The notes below the pieces were generated by a model. That model made no database searches. It was not told the DNA's origin and saw only the letters and a list, made by a program, of their open reading frames with translations. A DNA stretch of 64,000 bases. Source: CBDDBU01 sp965226045. Its GTDB lineage: Bacteria; Pseudomonadota; Alphaproteobacteria; VGEJ01. This document shows positions 29,573 to 38,433 of the stretch, in pieces. Numbering within the stretch: the stretch's first letter is position 1; each line of letters opens with the position of its first letter. A program made the translations under genes and the position numbers. The stretch spans positions 1 to 64,000 of the forward strand of contig CBDDBU010000025.1 in the NCBI GenBank assembly GCA_965226045.1. Direction: 5' to 3'.

Positions 29573-30832
29573 ATGATGCGGCTCGCTCTGTTGTTCTTGA
29601 TCTTGGTTCTCGCGGCGCCATCGGTCGCCGCTCAGGACGTGCTCCGCATCGCCGCCGTCGTTAACGACGAGGCGATTTCCGCCCTCGACCTCGAGCAACG
29701 GTTGAGATTGTTCCTGGCCAACGCGCAAATTCCTGATCGGCCCGAGGCGCGACGACTTTGGCGTACCCGGGTCCTTCGCGTCCTCGTCGATGAGCGCCTG
29801 AAACTGCAAGAGGCGGCGCGACTGGGTATTAGCGTCACTGACCGCGAGATCGAAAGGGCGATGCGCTCGATCGAGGCACAGTCTGGCTGGGGCGGCGGCG
29901 GGATTGACGCATTCTTGCTGCGGCAGGGTCTCGAGCGTTCGGTGGTGGACGGCGAAATCCGGGCCCAGCTCGCCTGGGACAAGATCATCGGCATGCGGTT
30001 GCTGCCGACGATCTTCGTGGGCGACGACGAAGTCGACGCCGCGATCGAGCGCGTGGTCGAGAACGAGGGGCGATCGGAAAGCAACGTGCTCGAAATATTT
30101 CTGTCGGTGGACACCCCAGAGCAGGCCCAGGAGATCTCGCGCACGGCAGACAGTCTGGTCGAGCAGCTCAGGAACGGCGCCCGGTTCGAACCTTTGGCGC
30201 GCCAGTTCTCGGAAGGATCGACTGCCACCCAGGGCGGCCACCTTGGGTGGGTGCAGCAAGGCCAACTCGCCCCGGAACTCGACGCCGCCATACTCGATCT
30301 CGAAGTGGGTACGGTCTCCGATCCGGTCCGCTCGGCGGGTGGCGTGTACATCATCAAGATCGCCGATCGACGCTCCTCGAGCTCGGATCGGGCGAGCAAG
30401 GCCGAGCTTCATCTGGCCCAAGTCATCGTGCCTGTATCGAACACCGCCACGACGGTGGACCTGCGGCGCGCCGAGGCCACGGCCGGGAGCATCGCCGAGC
30501 GGATCGAGGGGTGCGAGGACATCGCGGCCGTGGGCAACGAAATCGGCGGCGCCCCCGGCACCGGCGACCTTGGCACTATCGCGGTGCGGGAACTGCCCAA
30601 GCATATCGCGGACGCGGTGAAGGACATCGACGTGGGCGGAACCAGCGCGCCGGTGTCCCTCGGCGACGGCTTGCACGTGTTCGTGGTGTGCGATCGCATC
30701 GAGCCCGAAGACAGCGGCCCCGACCGCGACAGCATCGGCAACGCCATCGGTCAACGCCGCCTGACGATGATGGCGCGGCGCTATCTCCGCGACCTCCGCC
30801 GTGACGCGTTCCTCGACGAAAATCGCCTGTGA
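29573..30832 (+). CDS. surA: Periplasmic chaperone/peptidyl-prolyl isomerase SurA
   Basis: Escorts outer-membrane proteins, LptD included, across the periplasm. 419 residues with a signal peptide (LALLFLILVLAAPSVAAQ). The N-terminal chaperone region contains VVNDEAISALDLEQRL; the first parvulin domain ends with GGHLGWVQQGQLAPELDAAI and GGVYIIKIADRR; a second degenerate one includes GTGDLGTIAVRELP and GDGLHVFVVCDR. The stop overlaps pdxA (GTGA). The lptD-surA-pdxA-rsmA order matches E. coli and others. Confidence 0.95.
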   Translation: MMRLALLFLILVLAAPSVAAQDVLRIAAVVNDEAISALDLEQRLRLFLANAQIPDRPEARRLWRTRVLRVLVDERLKLQEAARLGISVTDREIERAMRSIEAQSGWGGGGIDAFLLRQGLERSVVDGEIRAQLAWDKIIGMRLLPTIFVGDDEVDAAIERVVENEGRSESNVLEIFLSVDTPEQAQEISRTADSLVEQLRNGARFEPLARQFSEGSTATQGGHLGWVQQGQLAPELDAAILDLEVGTVSDPVRSAGGVYIIKIADRRSSSSDRASKAELHLAQVIVPVSNTATTVDLRRAEATAGSIAERIEGCEDIAAVGNEIGGAPGTGDLGTIAVRELPKHIADAVKDIDVGGTSAPVSLGDGLHVFVVCDRIEPEDSGPDRDSIGNAIGQRRLTMMARRYLRDLRRDAFLDENRL

Positions 30833-31887
30833 CGGAGACCGAACTCCGCCTACGAATAGTCCCACCGATAGCGGTGACCATGGGCGAGCCGGCGGGCATC
30901 GGCGGCGAAATCGCTCTGCTCGCATGGCAGCGCCGCAACCGGCACGGCCTCGACCCCTTCTTCCTCCTCGACGACCCGGCGCGTCTGACGGCCCTCGCAA
31001 AGCGGCTCGACCTCGCCGTGCCCGTGCGCGAAATCGTGGCGGCGGACAAGGCACACGCGATATTCGGCCAAGCGCTGCCGGTCCTACCGATTGGCGGCCT
31101 CGGTCAGCCGCCCTGCCCCGGCGCGCCCGACCCAAGCCACGGCGGCGCTATTCTGGCGTCGATAGAACGCGCCGTCGCGCTCGCCCGGTCGGGTGAAGCG
31201 GCCGCGGTGGTGACCAACCCGATCCACAAGCAGGCGCTGCGGCAGACGGGATTTAACCACCCGGGCCACACCGAATATCTAGCGGCTTTGACCGAATGCA
31301 CGACGCCACCGGTCATGATGCTCGTGTGCCCGGCGCTCCGCGTCGTGCCGGTCACCGTGCACCTGGGATTGGCCGAAGCGATCGCGACGCTCACCACCGA
31401 GGCCATCGTCGAAAAGGCGACGATCACCGTTCAAGCGCTGCGCACGGACTTCGGCATACCCGAGCCTCGAGTGGCAGTGGCCGCACTCAATCCCCATGCC
31501 GGCGAAGGCGGTCTGATGGGCTGCGAGGAGATCGAGGTTATCGCGCCGGCCATCGACATCCTGCGCACGCGCGGTCTCGACGTTAGCGGGCCGAGTCCCG
31601 CCGACACCCTGTTCCACACGGCGGCTCGCGCCCGATACGATGCCGCCATCTGCATGTACCACGACCAGGCCTTGGTCCCCCTCAAGACCATCGACTTCGA
31701 GGGCGGGGTCAACGTCACGCTGGGTCTGCCGATCGTCCGGACGTCGCCCGACCATGGCACGGCGTTCGATATCGCCGGCACCGGACGCGCCAGTCCGGCG
31801 AGTCTGATAGCCGCGATCGCGCTCGCCACCGACATGTCGAGGCGACGCCACCGCGCGGGCCGTGCCGAGTCCGCCGATGAGTCATGA
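30829..31887 (+). CDS. pdxA: 4-hydroxythreonine-4-phosphate dehydrogenase
   Basis: NAD-dependent step of the DXP-dependent pyridoxal phosphate pathway. 352 residues from a GTG overlapping the surA stop. Conserved blocks: VTMGEPAGIGGEIAL, VTNPIHKQALRQTGFNHPGHTEYLA with metal-binding histidine, ALNPHAGEGGLMG, CMYHDQALVPLKTIDF and TSPDHGTAFDIAG. The last 11 bases overlap rsmA. Confidence 0.97.
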   Translation: MTETELRLRIVPPIAVTMGEPAGIGGEIALLAWQRRNRHGLDPFFLLDDPARLTALAKRLDLAVPVREIVAADKAHAIFGQALPVLPIGGLGQPPCPGAPDPSHGGAILASIERAVALARSGEAAAVVTNPIHKQALRQTGFNHPGHTEYLAALTECTTPPVMMLVCPALRVVPVTVHLGLAEAIATLTTEAIVEKATITVQALRTDFGIPEPRVAVAALNPHAGEGGLMGCEEIEVIAPAIDILRTRGLDVSGPSPADTLFHTAARARYDAAICMYHDQALVPLKTIDFEGGVNVTLGLPIVRTSPDHGTAFDIAGTGRASPASLIAAIALATDMSRRRHRAGRAESADES

Positions 31888-32758
31888 GGCGGCGCCCAGA
31901 CTGCCGCCTCTGTCAGAAGTCATCTCGCGCCACGGGCTCACACCACGGAAGCGCTACGGTCAACACTTTCTGCTCGATCCTCACATCACCGAACGCATCG
32001 CCCGACTGGCCGGAGACTTGAGTGGGGTCGAGGTGTTGGAGATCGGATCGGGCCCCGGCGGACTGACGCGGGCGCTGGTCGCGGCCGGGGCAAAACGGAC
32101 GATCTGCGTCGAGCGGGATGCGCGTTTCCTGCCCGCGCTTGGCGAAATCGAAGCCGCGTTTCCCGGCCGCGTCACCGTGATCGGCGCCGACGCGCTAAAG
32201 ATCGACGAAGCCAGCCTCCTGCACGGCCGGGCACGGATCATCGCCAACCTGCCCTACAACATCGCCACCCCGCTGCTGTTCAAATGGCTCGCACTCGGCA
32301 CCCGGCTGGAGGGCATGACGCTCATGTTCCAAAGGGAGGTCGCCGAACGCTTGGTGGCGGCGCCGCGCACGCGGGCGTACGGCCGTCTAGCGGTGATGTG
32401 TCAGTGGCATTGTGACGTGCGCCGCGCGTTCGAGGTGCCGCCCGGCGCCTTCGTGCCCGCGCCCAAGGTCACCTCGGCCGTGGTGCTGCTCACGCCCCGC
32501 GCCGCGCCGCCGGCGCCGGCCGATCCGCGCGCGCTGCGGACCGTGGTCGGCGCGGCGTTCGGCCAGCGGCGCAAGATGCTGCGGTCGAGCCTGAAGAACC
32601 TCGGAACCGATCCGCTGGCGCTGCTCGACGCCGCGGGGATCGCGCCGACCGTGCGCGCCGAGACGCTGTGCGTGGAGGAATTTTGCGCCCTCGCCCGCGC
32701 CTACGAAGACGTCGCGTCGCGCGTCGCCCCTGGACCCTCGGGTCAAGCCCGAGGGTGA
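31877..32758 (+). CDS. rsmA: 16S rRNA adenine dimethyltransferase (KsgA)
   Basis: Dimethylates two adjacent adenines in the 3' hairpin of 16S rRNA late in 30S assembly. 293 residues from ATG 31877, inside the pdxA end. Motifs: KRYGQHFLLD, SAM-binding VLEIGSGPGGLTRAL, catalytic NLPYNIATPLL, and VPPGAFVPAPKVTSAVV with GQRRKMLRSSLK. The last residues (PSGQARG) and the TGA are encoded by a palindromic repeat (32735-32756), so the natural C-terminus may have been displaced. Confidence 0.96.
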   Translation: MSHEAAPRLPPLSEVISRHGLTPRKRYGQHFLLDPHITERIARLAGDLSGVEVLEIGSGPGGLTRALVAAGAKRTICVERDARFLPALGEIEAAFPGRVTVIGADALKIDEASLLHGRARIIANLPYNIATPLLFKWLALGTRLEGMTLMFQREVAERLVAAPRTRAYGRLAVMCQWHCDVRRAFEVPPGAFVPAPKVTSAVVLLTPRAAPPAPADPRALRTVVGAAFGQRRKMLRSSLKNLGTDPLALLDAAGIAPTVRAETLCVEEFCALARAYEDVASRVAPGPSGQARG

Positions 32759-32760
32759 CA
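32735..32760. repeat. Palindromic intergenic repeat, copy 2, inside the end of rsmA
   Basis: CCCTCGGG-TCAAG-CCCGAGGG (32735-32755) plus TGACA, the same unit as the right half of copy 1. It encodes the final codons of rsmA and carries its stop. It also lies at the convergent junction with gmk, where a hairpin could end transcripts from either side. Confidence 0.8.
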
Positions 32761-32773
32761 AAAAGGGGGCGGC

Positions 32774-33430
32774 CTAGCGCCCTTCGCGCAGTCCGGCGAC
32801 GAAATCGACGAGCCCGGTCTGGCGGTCGCGACGCAACCGCTCGGCGTTGAGTATGGCTCGGACCTTCGCCACGGTGTCGTCGATGTCGTCGTTGACGACG
32901 ATGTAGTCGTACTCGCGCCAATGGCTCATCTCGTCCGCCGCCTTGGCCATTCGCCGGGCCACGACCTCGGCGCTGTCTTGGGCGCGGCGCTGGAGACGTC
33001 GTTCGAGCTCCAGAGTCGAGGGCGGCAAAATGAAGATGCTGACGAGGTCTCCACGCGCACCCTGGGCGACTTGCTGGGTGCCCTGCCAATCGATGTCGAA
33101 CAGAACGTCGCGGCCCGCGGCAAGCACCGCCTCGATCGGCGCGCTGGGTGTCCCGTAGTAATGGTCGAAGACCTTGGCGTGTTCGAGCAACTCTTGCCGA
33201 TTGAGCATGAGGTTGAATTCGATGTTATCGACGAATTCGTAGTCGACCCCCTCGACCTCCCCCGGTCGTCGGGGCCGCGTGGTCACCGACACCGACATGG
33301 TCAGGTCGGGGTCGTCGAGCAATCGACGCGAGACGGTCGTCTTGCCGGCGCCCGACGGCGACGAGAGCACCAGCATCAGTCCCCGTCGCGCGATCATCTC
33401 GCCGCGCCCGGCGGTTTGCTCATTCGACAT
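32774..33430 (-). CDS. gmk: Guanylate kinase
   Basis: Phosphorylates GMP to GDP. 218 residues with P-loop VLSSPSGAGKTTVSRRLL, the VSVTTRPRRPGEVEGVDYEFV nucleotide-binding block and DIDWQGTQQV. The ATG lies 11 bp inside the end of yicC, so the pair is coupled, as in many alphaproteobacteria. Confidence 0.97.
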   Translation of the reverse strand: MSNEQTAGRGEMIARRGLMLVLSSPSGAGKTTVSRRLLDDPDLTMSVSVTTRPRRPGEVEGVDYEFVDNIEFNLMLNRQELLEHAKVFDHYYGTPSAPIEAVLAAGRDVLFDIDWQGTQQVAQGARGDLVSIFILPPSTLELERRLQRRAQDSAEVVARRMAKAADEMSHWREYDYIVVNDDIDDTVAKVRAILNAERLRRDRQTGLVDFVAGLREGR

Positions 33431-34292
33431 TCTGGACCTGTTCGCGGAAACGATCGATCACCGCCTTGAGCTCCAGGCCGATCCGCGTGAGCTCGTTGTC
33501 GGCGGCCTTGGCGCACAGCGTGTTGGCCTCGCGATTGAATTCCTGGGAGAGGAAATCGAGCTTCCGCCCGATCGGTTCAGCCTGGGCGAGCAGTTCGCGC
33601 GCCTGTCCGACATGGGCGTCAAGGCGGTCGAGTTCCTCGGTGACATCCGCTTTGACGAGCAACAGGGCGACTTCTTGAGCGATCCGTTCTTCGGGCAGCG
33701 ATGGCGCGGCCTCCGCCAAGATCGCCAACTGCGACTCAAGGCGCTGGCGCAGTGCCGCGGGATGGGCCGCTGCGCACTTGCGGGCACTCGCGGTCAGATC
33801 CGCGACCTCTTTGATCTGGCTGGTCAGAATTTCCACCAGCCGCGCGCCCTCTTGTCGGCGGGCTGCTTGCAGTGCCTCTAGGGCCACATCCAGGCTCCGC
33901 AGCACCGCCGCCTGACGCTCGCAAAGCACGTCTTCACCTTCTTCGACCTCGCCGGTCTCGACGACGCCGCGCAGGGCGAGAAGACCGTCAAGACGCGGCC
34001 GTTCGACCTTGCCCTCGGCGTGCAACGCGTCGGCTAGCTCCAAGAACCGATCGAGGAGCGGTCGATTGATCGTAACCTCAAGTGCTTGGGACGAGCGATC
34101 GACCTGCAAGTTGATAGAGATGCTGCCGCGCCGGAAGCGGCGCCCGAGCGCCTCGCGCGCATGGGCCTCGACCCCCTCGGAGCGGGGTGGCAGACGGAAT
34201 CTGAGATCGAGATTGCGCCCGTTAACGCTCCTGAGCTCCCACGTCCAACGCGCGTCGGCGCCCTGACCCTCGGCCCGGGCAAATCCCGTCAT
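33420..34292 (-). CDS. yicC: YicC family endoribonuclease
   Basis: 290 residues from ATG 34290-34292 (MTGFARAEG), the usual YicC start; the frame stays open upstream but longer starts lack support. Features: WELRSVNGRNLDLRFRLPP near the N-terminus and the conserved C-terminus DRLDAHVGQARELL..GRKLDFLSQEFNREANTLCAKA. E. coli YicC is an RNase that destabilises small RNAs. The gene is coupled to gmk. Confidence 0.94.
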   Translation of the reverse strand: MTGFARAEGQGADARWTWELRSVNGRNLDLRFRLPPRSEGVEAHAREALGRRFRRGSISINLQVDRSSQALEVTINRPLLDRFLELADALHAEGKVERPRLDGLLALRGVVETGEVEEGEDVLCERQAAVLRSLDVALEALQAARRQEGARLVEILTSQIKEVADLTASARKCAAAHPAALRQRLESQLAILAEAAPSLPEERIAQEVALLLVKADVTEELDRLDAHVGQARELLAQAEPIGRKLDFLSQEFNREANTLCAKAADNELTRIGLELKAVIDRFREQVQNVE

Positions 34293-34623
34293 ACTGGCTA
34301 CTGACACGTGGCGAGCCTCTATCATGTTCCAGCGCCCACGAGCGTGCAGCGAAGTGGCCTCGCCGTCCTCATCGGTGTCGAACCACGCCACCTGTCGCGC
34401 TATGATGTCGCCGCTCGTTACCGTCATCTTTCATCTCGCAGTAGCGGCGATCATAGGGTCAATCGTGGTAAGCGCGAAGCGCGCGCCAGCGGTCCGCCGG
34501 CGGACTGTTGGGTGGACTGGCGGAGTGGGGTGTCTGGGTGGACTGGCGAGCGTCGATGGGCTACAGGTTACACCATACGAATGCAGCCGACGGCCCGTGG
34601 CGGAAGGACGAAAGGACAGCGTT
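34293..34623. other. Intergenic region between yicC and the GMC operon
   Basis: 331 bp with no gene I can support. It must hold the promoters of the divergent yicC-gmk and 34624 operons. A GGGTGGACTGGCG motif occurs twice within about 30 bp (near 34511-34545), probably a small local duplication. I see no RNA gene or clear operator. A GGACGAAAGGACAGC purine stretch precedes the 34624 ATG. Confidence 0.5.
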
Positions 34624-35022
34624 ATGGCGAAGTTGGACGAGCACACGACGAAGACGCTGGTGCAGATGGCGCGCCAGCTCTATCCGCACGATTTCCTCGG
34701 CGATGTGTATTACGCCAAGGTCGTCGAGACCGTCGATGAGGAAGCCGAAGACGCGCGCGTCAGCCTGTTGAACGACGGGGTCAAGACGCTCGATGGGGTG
34801 TTCAACATTCCCTTCGTCGATCTCTCGAATGGCTACAAGCTCGAGGCGCTGAAGTCGATCGAAGGCTCGGATTTCTTCGAGGACATGCGCGGCGCGACGG
34901 TGCGCCACCTCTACAACAACCCGTTGGTGTGGCGGTATTTCGGCTACGAGGGCCCCTCGGCGCACCTCGGCGGCTACATCAACCGTGGTTTCGACGATAT
35001 CTCCTGGATCCCAGACGCGTAG
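34624..35022 (+). CDS. Gluconate 2-dehydrogenase subunit 3-like protein
   Basis: 132-residue soluble protein resembling the small subunit that accompanies FAD-dependent GMC dehydrogenases (gluconate, fructose and glucoside 3-dehydrogenases). Recognisable stretches are TLVQMARQLYPHDFLGD and VRHLYNNPLVWRYFGYEGPSAHLGGYINRGFDDI. Unlike many subunit 3 proteins it has no Tat or Sec leader, suggesting a cytosolic complex. It lies 107 bp before the GMC oxidoreductase on the same strand. It likely helps cofactor insertion or stability of the large subunit. Confidence 0.82.
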   Translation: MAKLDEHTTKTLVQMARQLYPHDFLGDVYYAKVVETVDEEAEDARVSLLNDGVKTLDGVFNIPFVDLSNGYKLEALKSIEGSDFFEDMRGATVRHLYNNPLVWRYFGYEGPSAHLGGYINRGFDDISWIPDA

Positions 35023-35129
35023 GTGTAGCGCACTCACCTTGGTGAAGCGCACGGACTGATCCTGGTCGCTGGGCGCGTCCGATGGGCGCTCCTCGCAAGA
35101 CGGGGGCACGACTTAAAGGGAGGACGGCA

Positions 35130-36734
35130 ATGTCCGACGATTTCCTCGACGACGAAGTCGCCGCCGTCACATACGACCACAACGATGAGTCGGTGGTCGT
35201 TATCGTGGGCTCGGGCCCCGGCGGCGCGACGCTCGCGAACGAGCTGTGTCACAAAGGCATTAGCGTGGTCATGTTTGACGCCGGTCCCCGCTTCAAGATC
35301 GCCGACTTCGAAAACGACGAGCGATACATGGGCGATATGCTGGCCTGGAGCGACAAGCGCACCACCTCGGGCAACCATCCGCTAGCTCAGGACTGGCCGG
35401 GCAATCCCGCCATCCATGTTAAGGCGGTGGGCGGCTGCTCGATCCACTGGGTCGGCAACTGCCCGCGCATCAAGGCCCACGAATTCGAGGCGCTGTCGAC
35501 CTATGGCGCGGTCGAGGGCGCCGACCTCGCCGATTGGCCGATCAGCTTCGAGGACATCGAGCCCTATTACGTTCGGGCCGAGGACAGGATGGGCGTCGCC
35601 ACCACCAGCGGCCTGGCGCCGATGCGCCCGACCAACATGACCAAGATCCTGTTCCATGCGGCCAAGACCGTGGGCTACAAGGAATACCACAGCGGACGGG
35701 TAGCGATTAATCAGTTCCCGCGCGATGGCCGCAACGCCTGCGACGAGATCGGCTTTTGCATGTCCGGCTGCAAGTCGGGAGCGAAGTGGTCGTCGCTCTA
35801 CACTGAAATTCCCAAGGCCGAGGAGACCGGTCGGCTCGAGGTGCGGCCCAACTGCATGGTCCTGCAGGTACAGCACAACGACCAAGGCCGGGCGACCGGT
35901 GTCTTGTACGCCGACAAGGCCGGCAATCAGCACGTGCAAAAAGGCCGCATGGTCGCGGTCGCCTGCAACTCGATCGAGAGCCCGCGGTTGCTGTTGAACT
36001 CGGCCTCGAGCCAATTCCCAGACGGCCTCGCCAATTCATCGGGCTGCGTCGGCAAATACCACATGGTCCATACCAACGCCCAGGTCTATGGCAGCTTCGA
36101 CCAGCCGGTGAACGCCCAGCGCGGCCGGACCGGTGCCGGCAGCATCGAGGACGAGACGCGCTTCGATCCCGCGCGCGGCTTCGTCGGCGGTTATGTAATG
36201 CTGTCGATGGGCGGCGTCGGCCTGGCCGGAATGCCCGAGTTCGTGGGCGTGGGCGCGTGGGGGCGCGATTTCAGCTCATTCATGGAAGACTACAATTCCG
36301 TCGCCGGAGTCTATGCGATCGGCGAGGACATGCCGCTCGCCGGCAACCGGGTCACGCTGAACACCGACGTCAAGGACCAACACGGCCTGCCCGTGCCGCA
36401 TTGCCACTTCGACGAGCACCCCAACAACCTGGCCATGAAGAATCACTTCTACAAACAAGGCTCGGCGCTGTGGGACTCGATTGGGGCCAAGCGCATCTAC
36501 GAAGCCAAAATGCCGCCTTCGACCCATAACCTCGGCACCAACCGTATGAGCGACGACCCGCGCGCCGGGGTGGTTAACAAGTGGGGCCAGAGCCACGACA
36601 TCCCCAATCTGTTCATCTCCGATGGCAGTCAGTTCACGACCGGCGCCTCGTGCAACCCAACGCTGACCATCGTCGGCCTGGCCATCCGCCAGGCCGAGTA
36701 CGTGGCTGAGCAGCTGCAGAAAAACGAGTTCTAG
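35130..36734 (+). CDS. GMC-family FAD-dependent oxidoreductase
   Basis: 534 residues; the start ATG 35130 follows GGGAGGA. FAD-binding VVVIVGSGPGGATLANEL is near residue 27, and the C-terminal GMC block SDGSQFTTGASCNPTLTIVGLAIR carries the conserved Asn. It oxidises an alcohol, probably a sugar or polyol, but the substrate is not readable. Cys204-x5-Cys210-x3-Cys214 (in NACDEIGFCMSGCKSG) resembles the cluster-binding loop of FAD glucose dehydrogenases. No leader peptide and no cytochrome c subunit gene are present nearby, so the electron acceptor is open. It pairs with the small subunit-3-like gene upstream. Confidence 0.88.
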   Translation: MSDDFLDDEVAAVTYDHNDESVVVIVGSGPGGATLANELCHKGISVVMFDAGPRFKIADFENDERYMGDMLAWSDKRTTSGNHPLAQDWPGNPAIHVKAVGGCSIHWVGNCPRIKAHEFEALSTYGAVEGADLADWPISFEDIEPYYVRAEDRMGVATTSGLAPMRPTNMTKILFHAAKTVGYKEYHSGRVAINQFPRDGRNACDEIGFCMSGCKSGAKWSSLYTEIPKAEETGRLEVRPNCMVLQVQHNDQGRATGVLYADKAGNQHVQKGRMVAVACNSIESPRLLLNSASSQFPDGLANSSGCVGKYHMVHTNAQVYGSFDQPVNAQRGRTGAGSIEDETRFDPARGFVGGYVMLSMGGVGLAGMPEFVGVGAWGRDFSSFMEDYNSVAGVYAIGEDMPLAGNRVTLNTDVKDQHGLPVPHCHFDEHPNNLAMKNHFYKQGSALWDSIGAKRIYEAKMPPSTHNLGTNRMSDDPRAGVVNKWGQSHDIPNLFISDGSQFTTGASCNPTLTIVGLAIRQAEYVAEQLQKNEF

Positions 36735-36753
36735 GCGCCCCCCGCTCCCGGTG

Positions 36754-36803
36754 TGACACCCTCAGGCTTGACCCGGGGATGCTCGCGTCAAGCGCGAGCA
36801 TGA
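36754..36803. repeat. Palindromic intergenic repeat, copy 3 (double unit)
   Basis: The left unit CCCTCAGG-CTTGA-CCCGGGG is imperfect. The right unit is GCTCGCG-TCAAG-CGCGAGC (36781-36799). Relative to copies 1 and 2 (CTCGGG/CCCGAG) the stem has changed on both arms to CTCGCG/CGCGAG while the TCAAG loop is kept, so pairing is preserved. It sits between the GMC gene and the convergent RidA gene. Confidence 0.75.
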
Positions 36804-36867
36804 GGCGTTGGGACGTGGGGGACGAGCACGCGGTCGCCCTCCCGCGCTGGTCGGACCGGTCGTTGGC

Positions 36868-37254
36868 TCAGGCCTTGGCGGCGATTACCTCGACCTCGAC
36901 GAGCCAATCGGGTTTGGCCAATGCCTTGACGATCACCCCGGTCGAGGCCGGCCGTGCGTCGCCCAAGAACTTGGCGCGCGCCTGCGCCATGGGCCAGAAA
37001 TCATCCTCGCTGATGACGTAGGTCACGACCTTGACCACGTCCTCGATGCCCATGCCCGCCGATGCCAAGATCGCCACGAGGTTGGTCCACACAACCTCGG
37101 TCTGCGCCGTGATGCCTTCGGGGGTGGTTCCGTCGGTCCGCAGACCGACCTGGCCGGCGGTGTGCAGGATCCGCGCGTTGGCCGGTATCTCGACACCGTG
37201 GCTATAGGCCGCGATCGGCGCCGCGATGGTGTCAGGAACATGTCTCTTGTTCAT
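36868..37254 (-). CDS. RidA/YjgF family protein
   Basis: Likely a deaminase for reactive enamine or imine intermediates, or a related catabolic hydrolase. 128 residues from ATG 37252-37254 with GGAGGGGAG upstream. It shows HTAGQVGLRTDGT, QTEVVWTNLVAILASAGMGIEDVVKVVTYV and RPASTGVIVKALAKPDWLVEVEVIA; the last carries the family's substrate-binding Arg (ARPASTGV) and the conserved Glu. It is transcribed against the GMC gene. Family membership is firm, exact substrate unknown. Confidence 0.92.
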   Translation of the reverse strand: MNKRHVPDTIAAPIAAYSHGVEIPANARILHTAGQVGLRTDGTTPEGITAQTEVVWTNLVAILASAGMGIEDVVKVVTYVISEDDFWPMAQARAKFLGDARPASTGVIVKALAKPDWLVEVEVIAAKA

Positions 37255-37347
37255 GGGTCTCCCCTCCCTCAATTCGGTAAGCGGCGATCATAGCATCGCG
37301 GGGCGCAGGTCGCCGCCGCTTGTCGTGCGCGGTACAAAACGGGCACC

Positions 37348-38109
37348 ATGCTCGCCATGGCGCACCCCGCGAGACTATGGCACTCAATCCTGGGGCGCCA
37401 AGTCCTCGCGGCCGTGCCGCTGCTGGCGCTTGGGCTCGCGCCGCCCAATGCCAGGGCCGAGACCGTCGACCTCGAGTTAATCCTGGCTATCGATGCGTCG
37501 GCGAGCGTGAGCCGCGAGGAGTTCTTTCTTCAGGTTCACGGGCTCGCCGAGGCGTTCCGCGATCAAGCCGTGGCCGCCGCCATCGAATCGCTCGCGCCCG
37601 ACGGAGTCGCCGTCGCCGTCGTCCAGTGGTCGGGGGCTGGGCAGCGCAGGTTGGCGCTGGAGTGGTCAGCCATTCACGATGCCGCCGGGGCGCACGCGCT
37701 CGCTGCGCGGCTCGACACGATGCCGCGCTATTTCGCGGCCGGCGCCACCGCGATCGGCGCGGCGATCGATTTCGCGACCCTGCTGTTGGCGGAGAGCCCG
37801 TTCGCGGGGCGGCGGCAAACGATAGATGTGTCGGGCGATGGGTCCAGCAACGAAGGCATTCTCACCGTCCTCGCGCGCAACCGGGGAGGAAGCGCGGGCA
37901 TCACCATCAACGGACTCGCCATCCTCAACGAGGAGCCCGACCTCGACGCCTACTACCTAGCCAAGGTCATCGTCGGCGCCGACGCATTCGTGATGTCAGC
38001 CGCCGACTACGAGGACTTCGCCCAGGCGATTCGCATCAAATTGGTGCGCGAGATCGGCGGCCTGCCAATGGTCTCGCTGCCGGCCGCCACGGCGAGTCTC
38101 GCCCCGTGA
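37348..38109 (+). CDS. DUF1194 / von Willebrand A-type secreted protein
   Basis: 253 residues with a signal peptide (VLAAVPLLALGLAPPNARA). The vWA metal-site motif is LILAIDASASVSREEF (Asp-x-Ser-x-Ser), and the later ISDGSS-like region reads IDVSGDGSSNEG. The size and VVQWSGAGQ, YFAAGATAIGAAIDFA blocks match DUF1194. Probably a periplasmic adhesion or binding protein; partners are not evident. The frame is open at the ATG 37348; ATG 37357 is an alternative start. Confidence 0.85.
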   Translation: MLAMAHPARLWHSILGRQVLAAVPLLALGLAPPNARAETVDLELILAIDASASVSREEFFLQVHGLAEAFRDQAVAAAIESLAPDGVAVAVVQWSGAGQRRLALEWSAIHDAAGAHALAARLDTMPRYFAAGATAIGAAIDFATLLLAESPFAGRRQTIDVSGDGSSNEGILTVLARNRGGSAGITINGLAILNEEPDLDAYYLAKVIVGADAFVMSAADYEDFAQAIRIKLVREIGGLPMVSLPAATASLAP

Positions 38110-38149
38110 GGATTGTGGCTCCGCGAGGATCAGGGCCCGCCGAGAGTTC

Positions 38150-38289
38150 CGGCACAGGCTCAATATCGGTGCGCGCCGCGCCCTCTCGCGGGCCAGGCGG
38201 TCACGTACCGCTGAGGCTATCGCGGCGGTCTTAGTCTCCCCGGTGATCCGCGTTAGCTCGTCTATCAGCTTGCGCGCTTCCTCTACCAC
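38150..38289 (-). pseudogene. VapB-like antitoxin fragment
   Basis: The minus strand reads VVEEARKLIDELTRITGETKTAAIASAVRDRLARERARR, the core of Rv0623/PSK-type VapB antitoxins: ETGETKTAA-like turn, then a long basic helix. The usual N-terminal beta strand (a short LSIKDP-type start) is absent, and after the helix the frame runs into unrelated sequence. No PIN-domain VapC toxin gene follows. This is best read as a remnant of a toxin-antitoxin pair. Confidence 0.55.
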
Positions 38290-38433
38290 GGCGCCATCAT
38301 CGGGTCGCCGTTGGGCCGCGGGGTGATGGTTGAGGGCCTGGCGCGTGAGCGCTAACGTGCGCCGGCCGGCCTTCCCCTCCCATCTCCGTGCGCTCGACCC
38401 CGCCGCGCGAACTCCGGCACCCGGAGCTTAATC

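Noticed and set aside
38150..38289. Functional VapBC toxin-antitoxin module
   Set aside because: The antitoxin lacks its N-terminal strand and runs into unrelated sequence, and no PIN-domain gene follows in either direction.
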